DNA from: Phenylobacterium sp. LH3H17
Lineage (GTDB): Bacteria > Pseudomonadota > Alphaproteobacteria > Caulobacterales > Caulobacteraceae
DNA length: 64,000 nt
Assembly (NCBI RefSeq): GCF_024298925.1
Contig: NZ_CP101283.1
Location: 558,001-622,000, forward strand
Direction: 5' to 3'
The translations under genes were made by a program, and so were the position numbers. Below, in pieces: positions 16,605-24,400 of this stretch (position 1 is its first letter; the number at the start of each line of letters is the position of its first letter). The notes below the pieces were generated by a model that saw only the letters and a program-made list of their open reading frames with translations, made no database searches and was not told the DNA's origin.

Positions 16605-17279
16605 ATGACCGACATCCTGATGCCGAAGGCGACCGCTGTCTGGCTGGTGGACAACACTTCGCTGACCTTCGAGCAGATCGCCGATTTCTGCGGCCTGCAC
16701 CCCCTCGAAGTCAAAGGCATCGCCGATGGCGAGGTCGCGCGCGACATCCGCGGCGCCGATCCGATCGCCAACGGCCAGCTCAACCGCGAGGAGCTGGACG
16801 CCGCCCAGAAGAGCGACAAGTACCGCATGAAGGCCCAGAAGAGCCGTCACGCCGAACTGCTGAAGCCGGTGAAGAAGGCCCCGCGCTACACCCCGGTGTC
16901 GCGCCGCCAGGACCGCCCGGACGCCATCGCCTGGTTCATCCGCAATCACCCGGAAGTGGCCGACAGCCAGATCGCGCGCCTGCTGGGCACCACCAAGGCC
17001 ACCATCGACCAGGTGCGCAACCGCCAGCACTGGAACGCCGCCAACATCAAGCCGGTGGACCCGGTGACGCTCGGGCTGTCGACCCAGATGGAACTGGACG
17101 CGGTGGTCCGCAAGGCGGCCGACAAGAAGGCGAAGGACGACGCCAAGCGCGGCATCGTCGAGCCCGAAGGCGCGACCCTGGCTCCGGCCTCGGAGACCGG
17201 CGTGCTGACGGAGGACGACGATCATCACGTCGCCGAGCAACCGCACTTCGAGGATGAGGACGCCGACGACGAGGACTAG
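16605..17279 (+). CDS. trcR: cell cycle transcriptional regulator TrcR (DUF1013)
   Basis: A 224-residue cytoplasmic protein almost unique to alphaproteobacteria. Two helix-turn-helix-like parts can be seen: LTFEQIADFCGLHPLEVKGIAD near the N-terminus (in two turns, about 20-41) and a stretch around 105-135 with SQIARLLGTTKATIDQVRN. A long acidic tail closes the protein. From memory of the literature, DUF1013 proteins bind RNA polymerase at cell-cycle promoters; the sequence itself shows only the DNA-binding look and the family match. It is divergent from the BON gene and has a GNRA hairpin in its leader. Confidence 0.88.
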   Translation: MTDILMPKATAVWLVDNTSLTFEQIADFCGLHPLEVKGIADGEVARDIRGADPIANGQLNREELDAAQKSDKYRMKAQKSRHAELLKPVKKAPRYTPVSRRQDRPDAIAWFIRNHPEVADSQIARLLGTTKATIDQVRNRQHWNAANIKPVDPVTLGLSTQMELDAVVRKAADKKAKDDAKRGIVEPEGATLAPASETGVLTEDDDHHVAEQPHFEDEDADDED

Positions 17280-17293
17280 GCTCGGCCGCCCAG

Positions 17294-17426
17294 CAGCTCC
17301 CCCTTTTGGAGGAGCTGTCAGCGAAGCTGACTGAGGGGGACTTTGACTCTTGCTCGTGAGCTTCAGCCCCCTCCGTCACGTCGCCGAATAGGGCGACGCG
17401 CCAACTCCCCCAAGGGGGGAGGACCT
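17294..17426 (+). repeat. dispersed modular repeat, copy B (half-units I+II)
   Basis: Same order as copy A. Half-unit I has a GTCAGC-GAA-GCTGAC arm, where copy A has GTCGGC-GAA-GCCGAC: both sides changed together. TGAGGGGGACTTTGAC is conserved. Half-unit II keeps CCCCTCCGTCACGTCGCCGAA and ends GGGGGGAGGACCT. It lies in the convergent gap after trcR. Confidence 0.85.
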
Positions 17427-17465
17427 AATGCGGAGTGTCGCAAGCCGGATCGAAAGCTCAGACAA

Positions 17466-17511
17466 CCCTGTCGACCGCCTCCGGGGACCTCAAGGAGGCG
17501 GTCGACCAGGG
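17466..17511. repeat. long imperfect inverted repeat
   Basis: CCCTG-TCGACCGCCTCC pairs with GGAGGCGGTCGA-CCAGGG around an 11-base loop, with a single bulge. Weaker GACAA/TTGTC pairing extends the stem outward. It is in the same intergenic region as repeat copy B, after trcR, but is unrelated in sequence. No gene is visible between 17427 and 17588. It could terminate transcription from either side, though there is no T-run. Confidence 0.6.
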
Positions 17512-17588
17512 TCGCCTGTTGTCCGGCCCCCTCGGACAAGGAAGAGATGGGGCGAGTCGCCTCCCTCGCGGGCCGCGACCGCTAAGAG

Positions 17589-17762
17589 TCAGTGGGCGCG
17601 AGCGCCCAGGGCCTGGATCTCTTCCTTCAGCTTGAGCTTCTGTCGCTTGAGTTCCTGTAGCTTCACGGCGTCGGCGGCGGGCCTGTTCATCTCGTCTTGG
17701 ATCGCCCTCTCCAGATTTTGGTGACGGGATCCGAGTTCGCGGATGCGGGCTTCAACGGCCAT
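17589..17762 (-). CDS. DUF465/YdcH-like small protein
   Basis: A 57-residue, highly charged helical protein reading MAVEARIRELGSRHQ at the start and LKRQKLKLKEEIQAL near the end. The terminal KLxxxKLxLKEEI pattern is the DUF465 signature, and the protein should form a short helical hairpin or coiled coil. The function is unknown. The reading frame is supported by the family match to the second DUF465 gene at 18982. It is divergent from ubiX. Confidence 0.75.
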   Translation of the reverse strand: MAVEARIRELGSRHQNLERAIQDEMNRPAADAVKLQELKRQKLKLKEEIQALGARAH

Positions 17763-17892
17763 GTCGTGTCGTCTCCTGCATGAACCTAGGCGTTTGAGTG
17801 AACACCCGCTGGCCTGCTCTGTCAGATCACATATGTTTGCGATCCGACGTTCACCGGCGACGCTTGGAAATCGGGCGTGGAGACCTAATCCT

Positions 17893-18483
17893 ATGAGTAG
17901 CGCACGCTTGGTTGTCGGCGTCTCGGGCGCCAGCGGCGCGGCCTACGGCCTGCGCGTGCTCGACGCCTGCCGCGAGCTGTCGGTCGAGAGCCATCTGATC
18001 TTCTCACGCGCCGCGGCCCTCACCCTGGCCCAGGAGACGACTCTCGGCGTGGCCGAGGTCCAGGCGCGCGCCGACGTGGTCCACAAGGTCGGCGATGTGG
18101 GCGCCGCCGTGGCCTCGGGCTCCTTCCCCACGCTCGGGATGATCATCGCGCCCTGCTCGGTGCGCACCATGAGCGAGATCGCCACCGGGGTGACCTCATC
18201 CCTGCTGACCCGCGCCGCCGACGTGACGCTGAAGGAACGCCGGCCCTTGGTGCTAATGGTCCGCGAGACGCCGCTGCACCTGGGCCACCTGCGCACCATG
18301 GTCCGGCTGGCGGAGATGGGGGCGATCATCGCCCCGCCCATGCCGGCCTTCTACGCCAAGCCCACCAGCCTCGAGGAGATGGTCGACCAGTCCGTGGGCC
18401 GGGCGCTGGATCTCTTCGGCCTGTCCTGGAAGCCGGTGAAGCGCTGGGGCCAGGACGTCGGGCCGCTGCAGGGGGAGGGCTGA
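17893..18483 (+). CDS. ubiX: flavin prenyltransferase UbiX
   Basis: A 196-residue enzyme that makes prenylated FMN, the cofactor of UbiD-type decarboxylases used in ubiquinone synthesis. Motifs in order are GVSGASGAAYG (8-18), the dimethylallyl-phosphate/FMN site APCSVRTMSEIATG (about 81-94) and RETPLHLGHLRTM (about 122-134), all intact. Length is normal. I chose ATG 17893, where homology begins, over an earlier in-frame start. Its TGA overlaps the ATG of the TIGR02444 gene, so the two are coupled. Confidence 0.95.
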   Translation: MSSARLVVGVSGASGAAYGLRVLDACRELSVESHLIFSRAAALTLAQETTLGVAEVQARADVVHKVGDVGAAVASGSFPTLGMIIAPCSVRTMSEIATGVTSSLLTRAADVTLKERRPLVLMVRETPLHLGHLRTMVRLAEMGAIIAPPMPAFYAKPTSLEEMVDQSVGRALDLFGLSWKPVKRWGQDVGPLQGEG

Positions 18484-18929
18484 TGTCGCTCTGGGACTGG
18501 ACGCTGGAACTCTATTCCCTCCCGGGCGTGCCGGAGGCGACGCTGGAACTGCAGGACCGGCATGGCCAGAACACCTCGTTCCTGCTGTGGGCCATCTGGG
18601 CCGAGGGGCCGCCATCCGGCGCGCTGGCCGACGGCGCGGCGGCGGCCAAGGCCTGGGACACTACGGTGCTGAAGCCCATCCGCCAGGTGCGCCGAGCGCT
18701 CAAGCCGGCCTTCCCGCCGGTGGACGACAGCGCGCGCGAGGGCCTGCGCGAGGACGTCAAGGCCGCTGAACTGCGAGCCGAACGGGTTCTGATGGAAACA
18801 CTGGAGAGCCTGGCGCCGGCCTCAAGCGGCGGACACCCGGCCCTGGAGAGCCTGCGCGCGGCCTCAGCGGCCTGGGGGACGCCAGCCCCCGACGAGGCCC
18901 TGGCTCGCCTGGCGCGCGCCCTCGTCTAG
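18483..18929 (+). CDS. TIGR02444 family protein
   Basis: A 148-residue cytoplasmic protein. The N-terminus LWDWTLELYSLPGVPEA followed by LELQDRHGQNTSFLLWAIW is the signature of the TIGR02444 (DUF2390) family, whose function is unknown. The rest is helical and Ala-rich, with VLKPIRQVRRALKP in the middle. It begins inside the ubiX stop codon. The link with ubiX is positional only. Confidence 0.8.
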   Translation: MSLWDWTLELYSLPGVPEATLELQDRHGQNTSFLLWAIWAEGPPSGALADGAAAAKAWDTTVLKPIRQVRRALKPAFPPVDDSAREGLREDVKAAELRAERVLMETLESLAPASSGGHPALESLRAASAAWGTPAPDEALARLARALV

Positions 18930-18981
18930 ACGAGGGCCGCCAGGGTGCGCATCATCTGAGTCGGGTGGCGAGGCGTAGCGT

Positions 18982-19200
18982 ATGAACGACGACGAAATCG
19001 ACGATGCGGAGGCGAGGTTCCGCGCCCACCTGGGCTCGGTGATCCAGGAGCATTCCGACCTGGACGCGGCGGTCGAGGCCCTCTCCCTGCAGCCGGTCCC
19101 CGACATGATGGTCATCGCCCGGCTGAAGCGGAAGAAGCTGGCCTTGAAGGACGAGATCTCCCGCCTGCGCAACCAGCTTACCCCTGACATCATCGCCTGA
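18982..19200 (+). CDS. DUF465 (YdcH) family protein
   Basis: A 72-residue charged helical protein. It has an acidic N-terminus (MNDDEIDDAEARF), a middle HSDLDAAVEAL segment and the hallmark VIARLKRKKLALKDEISRLRNQL at about 44-66 (a span given in full only by position). The function of the family is unknown. It is the second DUF465 gene within 1.4 kb; the other, on the opposite strand, sits on the far side of ubiX. It is convergent with the VOC gene. Confidence 0.85.
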   Translation: MNDDEIDDAEARFRAHLGSVIQEHSDLDAAVEALSLQPVPDMMVIARLKRKKLALKDEISRLRNQLTPDIIA

Positions 19201-19217
19201 GCGCGGCGACCCGGCAG

Positions 19218-19583
19218 CTAGCCCATCTTGAAAGCGCAGACCTTGTTTCCGTCGAGATCACGGAAATAGGCGCCGTAGAAGGTATCGCCCCGCAGGCCGG
19301 GCGGGCCGTCGCAGGTTGCGCCCTGAGCCAGCGCCGCGGCGTGGACGGCGTCGACCATCTCCCGGGACTCCGCCGCGAGCGCCACCATCGTGCCATTGCC
19401 GGGCGTGGCGGGCTGCTTGTCATAGGGTTCGCACAGCGCCAGTCCGCCGGCGCCGAACTTCCCGTAGAACATGATGCGGCCTCCGTCATAGCCGCGCCGA
19501 ACGCCCATCGGCGCCAGAACGGCGTCGTAGAAGGTCTTGGCCTTCTCCAGGTCGTTGCTGCCGATTGTGGTGTAGCCGATCAT
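19218..19583 (-). CDS. VOC family (glyoxalase/bleomycin resistance-like) protein
   Basis: A 121-residue vicinal-oxygen-chelate fold protein with the usual two beta-alpha-beta-beta-beta halves: IGYTTIGSNDLEKAKTFYDAV at the start and FYGAYFRDLDGNKVCAFK at the end. Such proteins bind metals and can be lyases, dioxygenases or drug-binding proteins. The His ligand usual at the start of strand 1 is Thr here (YTTIG), so metal binding by the N-terminal half is doubtful. The function is unknown. It is monocistronic. Confidence 0.82.
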   Translation of the reverse strand: MIGYTTIGSNDLEKAKTFYDAVLAPMGVRRGYDGGRIMFYGKFGAGGLALCEPYDKQPATPGNGTMVALAAESREMVDAVHAAALAQGATCDGPPGLRGDTFYGAYFRDLDGNKVCAFKMG

Positions 19584-19645
19584 GGTCGTTCTCCCTCTAG
19601 AAGACCGACCTTAGCGGTGTGACGCGAACGTCAGGAAAGCGGATT

Positions 19646-20395
19646 CTAGCCGAGGCGCGGCGCCTGGCGCGGTTCGATGATCCCGCGCCGTTCGCGCTTG
19701 CGGATGAACATGGCCGCGTCGGCCTCGGCCACCAGGTCCTCGGGATCGATCTCCGAGGAGATCTCGCGCACACCGTAGGAGATGTGCAGCGGCGCCGACC
19801 AGTCGCCGAACTGGATCGGGGAACCCTCGATGGCGTCGGCCAGGGCCTCGGCCTTGGCCTCGGCGGTGGGCTTGTCGGCCTGGACCAGGATCACGGCGAA
19901 CTCGTCGCCGCCCATGCGGCCCACGATGTCGCTCTCGCGCACGTGCGCCAGCAGCCGCTCGGCCACCGCGCGCAGGGCCGCGTCGCCGGCCGCGTGACCG
20001 AAGCGGTCGTTGACGTGCTTGAAGCCGTCCAGGTCGAAATAGACCACGCTGGCGGGCGAGCCGTAGCGCTGGGAGAAGGTGCGGATGCGGCCGAGCTCCC
20101 GGACGAAGGCGCGCCGGTTCAGCAGCGGCGTCAGAGCGTCGCGGTCGGCCAGGTCCTCGACCTCGGCCAGCTTGGCCTTCAGGCGGGTGACCTCGCCGCG
20201 CAGCTCGTCGATTTCGGTCAGCAGCGTCTTCACCGCCCCCTGGACGGCGGGCGTCAGGTCACCTTCGGCGAGGCCCAGGAAGGCGGTCTTGTCGGTTGGC
20301 CCGGTGGCCGTCGCGGTCGCCTGGGCGCCGGCGCGCACCAGGGCGCTCTTGCGGATGGCCGAGAAGGATTCGGAACGGGCGCCGGTGATCTTCAT
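19646..20395 (-). CDS. GGDEF-domain diguanylate cyclase
   Basis: A 249-residue soluble protein. An N-terminal region with a coiled coil (about 55-85) leads into DALTPLLNRRAF and a full GGDEF domain: DLDGFKHVND (121-130) and GGDEF at 162-166. An RxxD inhibitory site, RESD at 153-156, lies exactly five residues before GGDEF, so product inhibition by cyclic di-GMP is likely. There is no sensor or membrane domain. The architecture and the RESD I-site resemble Caulobacter DgcA, but I cannot prove orthology. I chose ATG 20395 over an earlier in-frame start. It is divergent from purE. Confidence 0.9.
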   Translation of the reverse strand: MKITGARSESFSAIRKSALVRAGAQATATATGPTDKTAFLGLAEGDLTPAVQGAVKTLLTEIDELRGEVTRLKAKLAEVEDLADRDALTPLLNRRAFVRELGRIRTFSQRYGSPASVVYFDLDGFKHVNDRFGHAAGDAALRAVAERLLAHVRESDIVGRMGGDEFAVILVQADKPTAEAKAEALADAIEGSPIQFGDWSAPLHISYGVREISSEIDPEDLVAEADAAMFIRKRERRGIIEPRQAPRLG

Positions 20396-20520
20396 GGGGC
20401 TTTCATCGAACGAGAATCGCTGAAGTCCTAGCGAGTTAAGAATCCTGAACGTCCTTGGTTGCGGGCGCAAGACCGGCGCCTATACTCCGCGCCTTTCCGC
20501 CGCAGGGGCTAAAGACGGAT

Positions 20521-21015
20521 ATGAGCGCAACGACCGCGCCGGTGGCCATCATCATGGGCAGCCGGTCCGACTGGCCCACCATGAAGGGCGCCGCCGAGAG
20601 CCTCGACGCCCTGGGCGTGGCCTATGAGGCCAAGGTGGTCTCCGCCCACCGCACCCCCGACCGGATGTACGAGTTCGCCAAGGGGGCGAAGGCGGCGGGC
20701 TTCAAGGTGATCATCGCCGGGGCGGGGGGCGCGGCCCACCTGCCGGGCATGACGGCTTCCATGACCGAACTGCCGGTGCTGGGCGTGCCGGTGGAGTCCA
20801 AGGCTTTGAAGGGCATGGACAGCCTGCTCTCCATCGTCCAGATGCCCGCCGGCATCGCCGTGGCGACCCTGGCGATCGGCGAGGCCGGGGCGCGGAACGC
20901 CGGCCTGCTGGCCGCCCAGATCCTGGCCCTGTCCGATCCCGCCCTGGCCGAGCGGCTGGTCGCCTATCGCGCCCGCCACACCGCCAGCGTCGCCGAAACC
21001 GTCGAGGACGTCTGA
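20521..21015 (+). CDS. purE: 5-(carboxyamino)imidazole ribonucleotide mutase PurE
   Basis: A 164-residue class I PurE that converts N5-CAIR to CAIR in purine synthesis. Motifs are GSRSDWPTM (substrate phosphate loop, about 13-21), [10 protein letters not shown] (about 40-49, with the catalytic His) and [11 protein letters not shown] (about 68-78). Length is normal. I chose ATG 20521. purK begins 2 bases after the stop, the usual purEK operon. Confidence 0.97.
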   Translation: MSATTAPVAIIMGSRSDWPTMKGAAESLDALGVAYEAKVVSAHRTPDRMYEFAKGAKAAGFKVIIAGAGGAAHLPGMTASMTELPVLGVPVESKALKGMDSLLSIVQMPAGIAVATLAIGEAGARNAGLLAAQILALSDPALAERLVAYRARHTASVAETVEDV

Positions 21016-21017
21016 GC

Positions 21018-22103
21018 ATGACCGCCGCCCTGCCGCTGCCGCCGGGATCGACGCTCGGCATACTGGGTGGGGGACAGCTTGGCCGGATGCTGGCGCAGGC
21101 CGCCGCGCGGCTGGGTTTCGACGTGGCGATCCTGGAGCGCGAGACCGACGCGCCGGCCGGCCGCGTGGCGGCCCACGCCATCGTCGGCGCCTATGACGAC
21201 CCCGCTGCGCTCAAGGCCCTGGCCGATCTGGCCGACATCGTCACCTTCGAGTTCGAGAACGTGCCCGCCGCCTCGGTCGAGGCCCTGGTGAAGCTGGGCG
21301 TCGAGGTCGCGCCGGGTCCTCAGGCGCTCGCCGTCGCCCAGGACCGGGTGGACGAGAAGAGCTTCCTCAACGCCAACGGCGTCGCCACCGTGGCCTTCGC
21401 CGCCGCCGACAGCGCGGAGAGCTGCGTCGAAGCCGCCGCCCAGATCGGCGCCCCCTGCCTGATGAAGACCCGCCGCGAGGGCTATGACGGCAAGGGCCAG
21501 GTCTGGGTCGAACACGCCGCCGGCGCGGCGCAGGCTTTCGAGGCCCTGGGCGGCCGGCCGGTGATCCTGGAGGCCCCCGCCGACTTCGTCCGCGAACTGT
21601 CGATCATCGCCGCCCGCGGCCGCGACGGCGCCATCGCCGTATACCCCCTGGCCGAGAACCATCACGAGAAGGGCGTCCTGCGCCGTAGCGTCGCGCCGGC
21701 GAAGGTCAGCGCCACCACAGCGGCCCAGGCCGAGCGGATCGCCCACAAGATCCTCACGGGCCTCGCCTATGTGGGGGTGATCGGCATCGAGCTGTTCGAG
21801 CTCAAGGACGGGTCGTTGCTGGTCAACGAGATCGCGCCCCGGGTGCACAACACCGGCCACTGGACCCAGGACGGTTGCGAGGTCGACCAGTTCGAGCAAC
21901 ACATCCGCGCCGTCGCCGGCTGGCCGCTCGGCCCCACCGCCGCCCGCGCCGAGGTGGAGATGCTGAACCTTCTTGGCGACGAGGTCGACGGCTGGGCCAA
22001 GTACGCCGCCGAGCCCGAGACCCGCGTCCACCTCTACGGCAAGCGCGAGGCCAAGCCCGGCCGCAAGATGGGCCACGTGAACCGGCTGCGCGGGCCGGTC
22101 TAG
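21018..22103 (+). CDS. purK: 5-(carboxyamino)imidazole ribonucleotide synthase PurK
   Basis: A 361-residue ATP-grasp enzyme that carboxylates AIR with ATP and bicarbonate. The N-terminus GILGGGQLGRML is the substrate-binding loop; TRREGYDGKGQ (about 152-162) is the ATP-grasp glycine-rich loop; and ELFELKDGSLLVNEIAPRVHNTGH in the 255-280 region (split here by position) holds the metal and substrate residues. It is intact. The end shares a CTAG with motA. Confidence 0.97.
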   Translation: MTAALPLPPGSTLGILGGGQLGRMLAQAAARLGFDVAILERETDAPAGRVAAHAIVGAYDDPAALKALADLADIVTFEFENVPAASVEALVKLGVEVAPGPQALAVAQDRVDEKSFLNANGVATVAFAAADSAESCVEAAAQIGAPCLMKTRREGYDGKGQVWVEHAAGAAQAFEALGGRPVILEAPADFVRELSIIAARGRDGAIAVYPLAENHHEKGVLRRSVAPAKVSATTAAQAERIAHKILTGLAYVGVIGIELFELKDGSLLVNEIAPRVHNTGHWTQDGCEVDQFEQHIRAVAGWPLGPTAARAEVEMLNLLGDEVDGWAKYAAEPETRVHLYGKREAKPGRKMGHVNRLRGPV

Positions 22104-22969
22104 GCTTCGTTGGGGATGGCGGAGAGGGCCTCTTCCAGCTCCAGGAAGCTGGGCTGGGCGCCGGAGGGAACGCTGCCGCGGCCGATCTCGACGGAGATCT
22201 GGGCGGCGTTGCCGTGCAGGTGGGCCACCAGCACCGACTGGATGATCTTGTAGAAGGAGCCCTCTTCTTCGATGACCTCCTTCAGGCGCACCGCCATGGG
22301 GCCGACCAGGCCATAGGCCAGGAACACGCCGAGGAACGTGCCGACCAGGGCCGAGCCGATCATCTCGCCCAGCACTTCCGGCGGCTCGGTGATCGCGCCC
22401 ATGGTCTTGATGACGCCCAGCACGGCGGCGACGATGCCGAGCGCGGGCAGGGCGTCGGCCAGGTTGGTCAGGGCGCCGGCCGGGCCGAGCGCCTCGTGGT
22501 GATGCTTCTCGAGCTGCTTTTCCATGGCGTCCTCGACCTGGTGCGGGTCCTCGAGGTTCATGGTCATCATGCGCAGCGTGTCGCAGATGAAGTCGACGGC
22601 GAAGTGGTCCTTCATCACCCGCGGGAAGCGCGAGAAGATCGTGGAGTCCTTCGGGTTCTCGATGTGGCTCTCCAGGGCGATGACGCCCTTGGACTTCATG
22701 GTCTTGGTCAGCAGGAACAGCAGGGACAGCAGGTCGCGATAGTCGCTGGCCTTCCATTTCGGACCGGCGAACACCTTGCCGAAGCCCGAGAGCGTGCCCT
22801 TGATGACCGGCATGGAATTGGAGATCAGGAAGGCGGCCACGCCGGCGCCGCCGATGGCCATCATCTCGTGGGGCAGGGCGTGCAGGATGACGCCCATATT
22901 GCCGCCGGAGATGATGTAGCTGCCGAACACCAGGCCGAACAGCAACACGATGCCGATAATCTGAAACAT
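22100..22969 (-). CDS. motA: flagellar motor stator protein MotA
   Basis: A 289-residue inner-membrane protein of the H+-driven stator. Four transmembrane helices are visible: IGIVLLFGLVFGSYII at the N-terminus, AIGGAGVAAFLISNS, and the pair around 190-235 (ALPALGIVAAVLGVIKTM; LVGTFLGVFLAYGLVGP). A large cytoplasmic loop with RFPRVMKDHF (about 114-123) would contact the rotor. MotB is not beside it, which is also the case in Caulobacter. It is divergent from an MFS gene and convergent with purK. Confidence 0.95.
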   Translation of the reverse strand: MFQIIGIVLLFGLVFGSYIISGGNMGVILHALPHEMMAIGGAGVAAFLISNSMPVIKGTLSGFGKVFAGPKWKASDYRDLLSLLFLLTKTMKSKGVIALESHIENPKDSTIFSRFPRVMKDHFAVDFICDTLRMMTMNLEDPHQVEDAMEKQLEKHHHEALGPAGALTNLADALPALGIVAAVLGVIKTMGAITEPPEVLGEMIGSALVGTFLGVFLAYGLVGPMAVRLKEVIEEEGSFYKIIQSVLVAHLHGNAAQISVEIGRGSVPSGAQPSFLELEEALSAIPNEA

Positions 22970-23080
22970 GGTGTCGGTCGGTCCCCCGGGGTGTCAGCCG
23001 GGAGCATCGCCATTAATGCTTAATGTCGCGTGAGCATTTCGGGGTTTGCGCAAGGGATCGGCGCGCCTTAACAGCGCACC

Positions 23081-24400
23081 ATGCCCAAGCAAGCTTCCGC
23101 CATGGACGGCCTGCCCAAGGGGTCGTTCGCGATCATCTTCGGCGTCTCGCTGGTTACCGCCATGGGCAATACCGGGATGATCTCGGTGCTGCCGGCCATC
23201 GGCCGCTCGATCGGCATTCCCGACCCGATGGTGGCGGCGATCTTCTCGCTCTCGGCCCTGCTCTGGGCGTTTTCCTCCCCGTGGTGGGCCAAGGCCTCGG
23301 ACAAGCACGGCCGCAAGCCGCTGATGTTGATCGGCCTGACCGGCTTCATGATGTCGATGATCGCCTGCGGCCTGGTGGTCGCCGCAGGCCTCTATCACCT
23401 GACGACGCCCATGGTGATCTTCGTCTTCTTCCTGTTCGCGCGCGCCCTGTTCGGCCTGTTCGGGGCGGCCTCGAACCCCGCGACCCAGGCCTATCTGGCC
23501 GAGCACACCCCGCCGGAGAAGCGCACCCAGGCGATGTCCAGCCTCGCCGGCGCCTTCGGCCTGGGCACGGTCATCGGGCCGTTCGTCGCACCGCTGTTCG
23601 TGCTGCCGTTCAAGGGCGGCCTGGCGGGCCCGCTGTTCGGGTTCGCGGTCATCGCCGGGATCATGCTGTTCGTCGTCTGGAAGAAGCTGCCCGAGAGCCA
23701 GAACATGCCTGTGGCGCCGGTGACGGCCGCGCCGGTCAAGGGCGCGGCGGTGGTGAAGGAAAAGCCCATGTGGCGCGATCCGCGCGTCACCCCCTTCCTG
23801 ATCTACGGCTTCATCGTCGCGGTCTGCCAGACCGCCCAGGGCCAGACCCTGGGCTTCCTGATCATCGACCAGCTCGACCTGTCGCCGATGAAGGCCCAGG
23901 GCTTCATCGCCATCGCCATGATGTTCGGCGCCGTGGCGGGCCTGCTCGCCCAGTGGGGCATCATCCGAATGTTCGAGATGACCCCGCGCCAGTTGCTGCG
24001 CTGGGGCGTGGGGGTCGCGGCCGTCGGCAACGTCATCGTCGCGTTCCAGCCGACCTATGCCGCGGTGGTGGCGGGCTACGCCATCTCCAGCCTGGGCTTC
24101 GGCCTGGCGCGGCCGGGCTTCACCGCGGGCTCCTCCCTGGCCGTGGACATGCATGAACAGGCCCGGGTCGCCGGCGCCATCGCCGCGGTCAACGGAGTCA
24201 ATGTGGTGCTCGCCCCGGCCTTCGTCTGGCTCTACCAGGCCGTGGCCCCGGCGCCCTTCATCCTGTGCGCCGGGCTGATGGTGGCCATGCTGATCTATGC
24301 CTTCCAGAACCCGCAGCTCAAGAACGCCGCCCCTTCGCCCACCACCCGCGCCGACGCGGCCAAGGCGACCCTGGAAAAGGGCGACGAAGGCGGCGGCTAG
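23081..24400 (+). CDS. MFS transporter
   Basis: A 439-residue major facilitator carrier with 12 predicted helices in two halves. The loop after helix 2 reads KASDKHGRKPL, the classic MFS motif A (G-x-x-x-D-x-x-G-R-x-x-x class), and AGAFGLGTVIGPF in helix 5 is motif C, typical of antiporters, so export of a small molecule is likely. The N-terminus is cytoplasmic and there is no signal peptide. It stands alone, divergent from motA. Its TAG shares CTAG with the transglycosylase gene. Confidence 0.88.
   Translation: MPKQASAMDGLPKGSFAIIFGVSLVTAMGNTGMISVLPAIGRSIGIPDPMVAAIFSLSALLWAFSSPWWAKASDKHGRKPLMLIGLTGFMMSMIACGLVVAAGLYHLTTPMVIFVFFLFARALFGLFGAASNPATQAYLAEHTPPEKRTQAMSSLAGAFGLGTVIGPFVAPLFVLPFKGGLAGPLFGFAVIAGIMLFVVWKKLPESQNMPVAPVTAAPVKGAAVVKEKPMWRDPRVTPFLIYGFIVAVCQTAQGQTLGFLIIDQLDLSPMKAQGFIAIAMMFGAVAGLLAQWGIIRMFEMTPRQLLRWGVGVAAVGNVIVAFQPTYAAVVAGYAISSLGFGLARPGFTAGSSLAVDMHEQARVAGAIAAVNGVNVVLAPAFVWLYQAVAPAPFILCAGLMVAMLIYAFQNPQLKNAAPSPTTRADAAKATLEKGDEGGG

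Noticed and set aside
20964..22757. Long minus-strand frame covering purK and the end of motA
   Set aside because: Opposite purK and out of frame with motA, with low-complexity composition; both real genes have full motifs.
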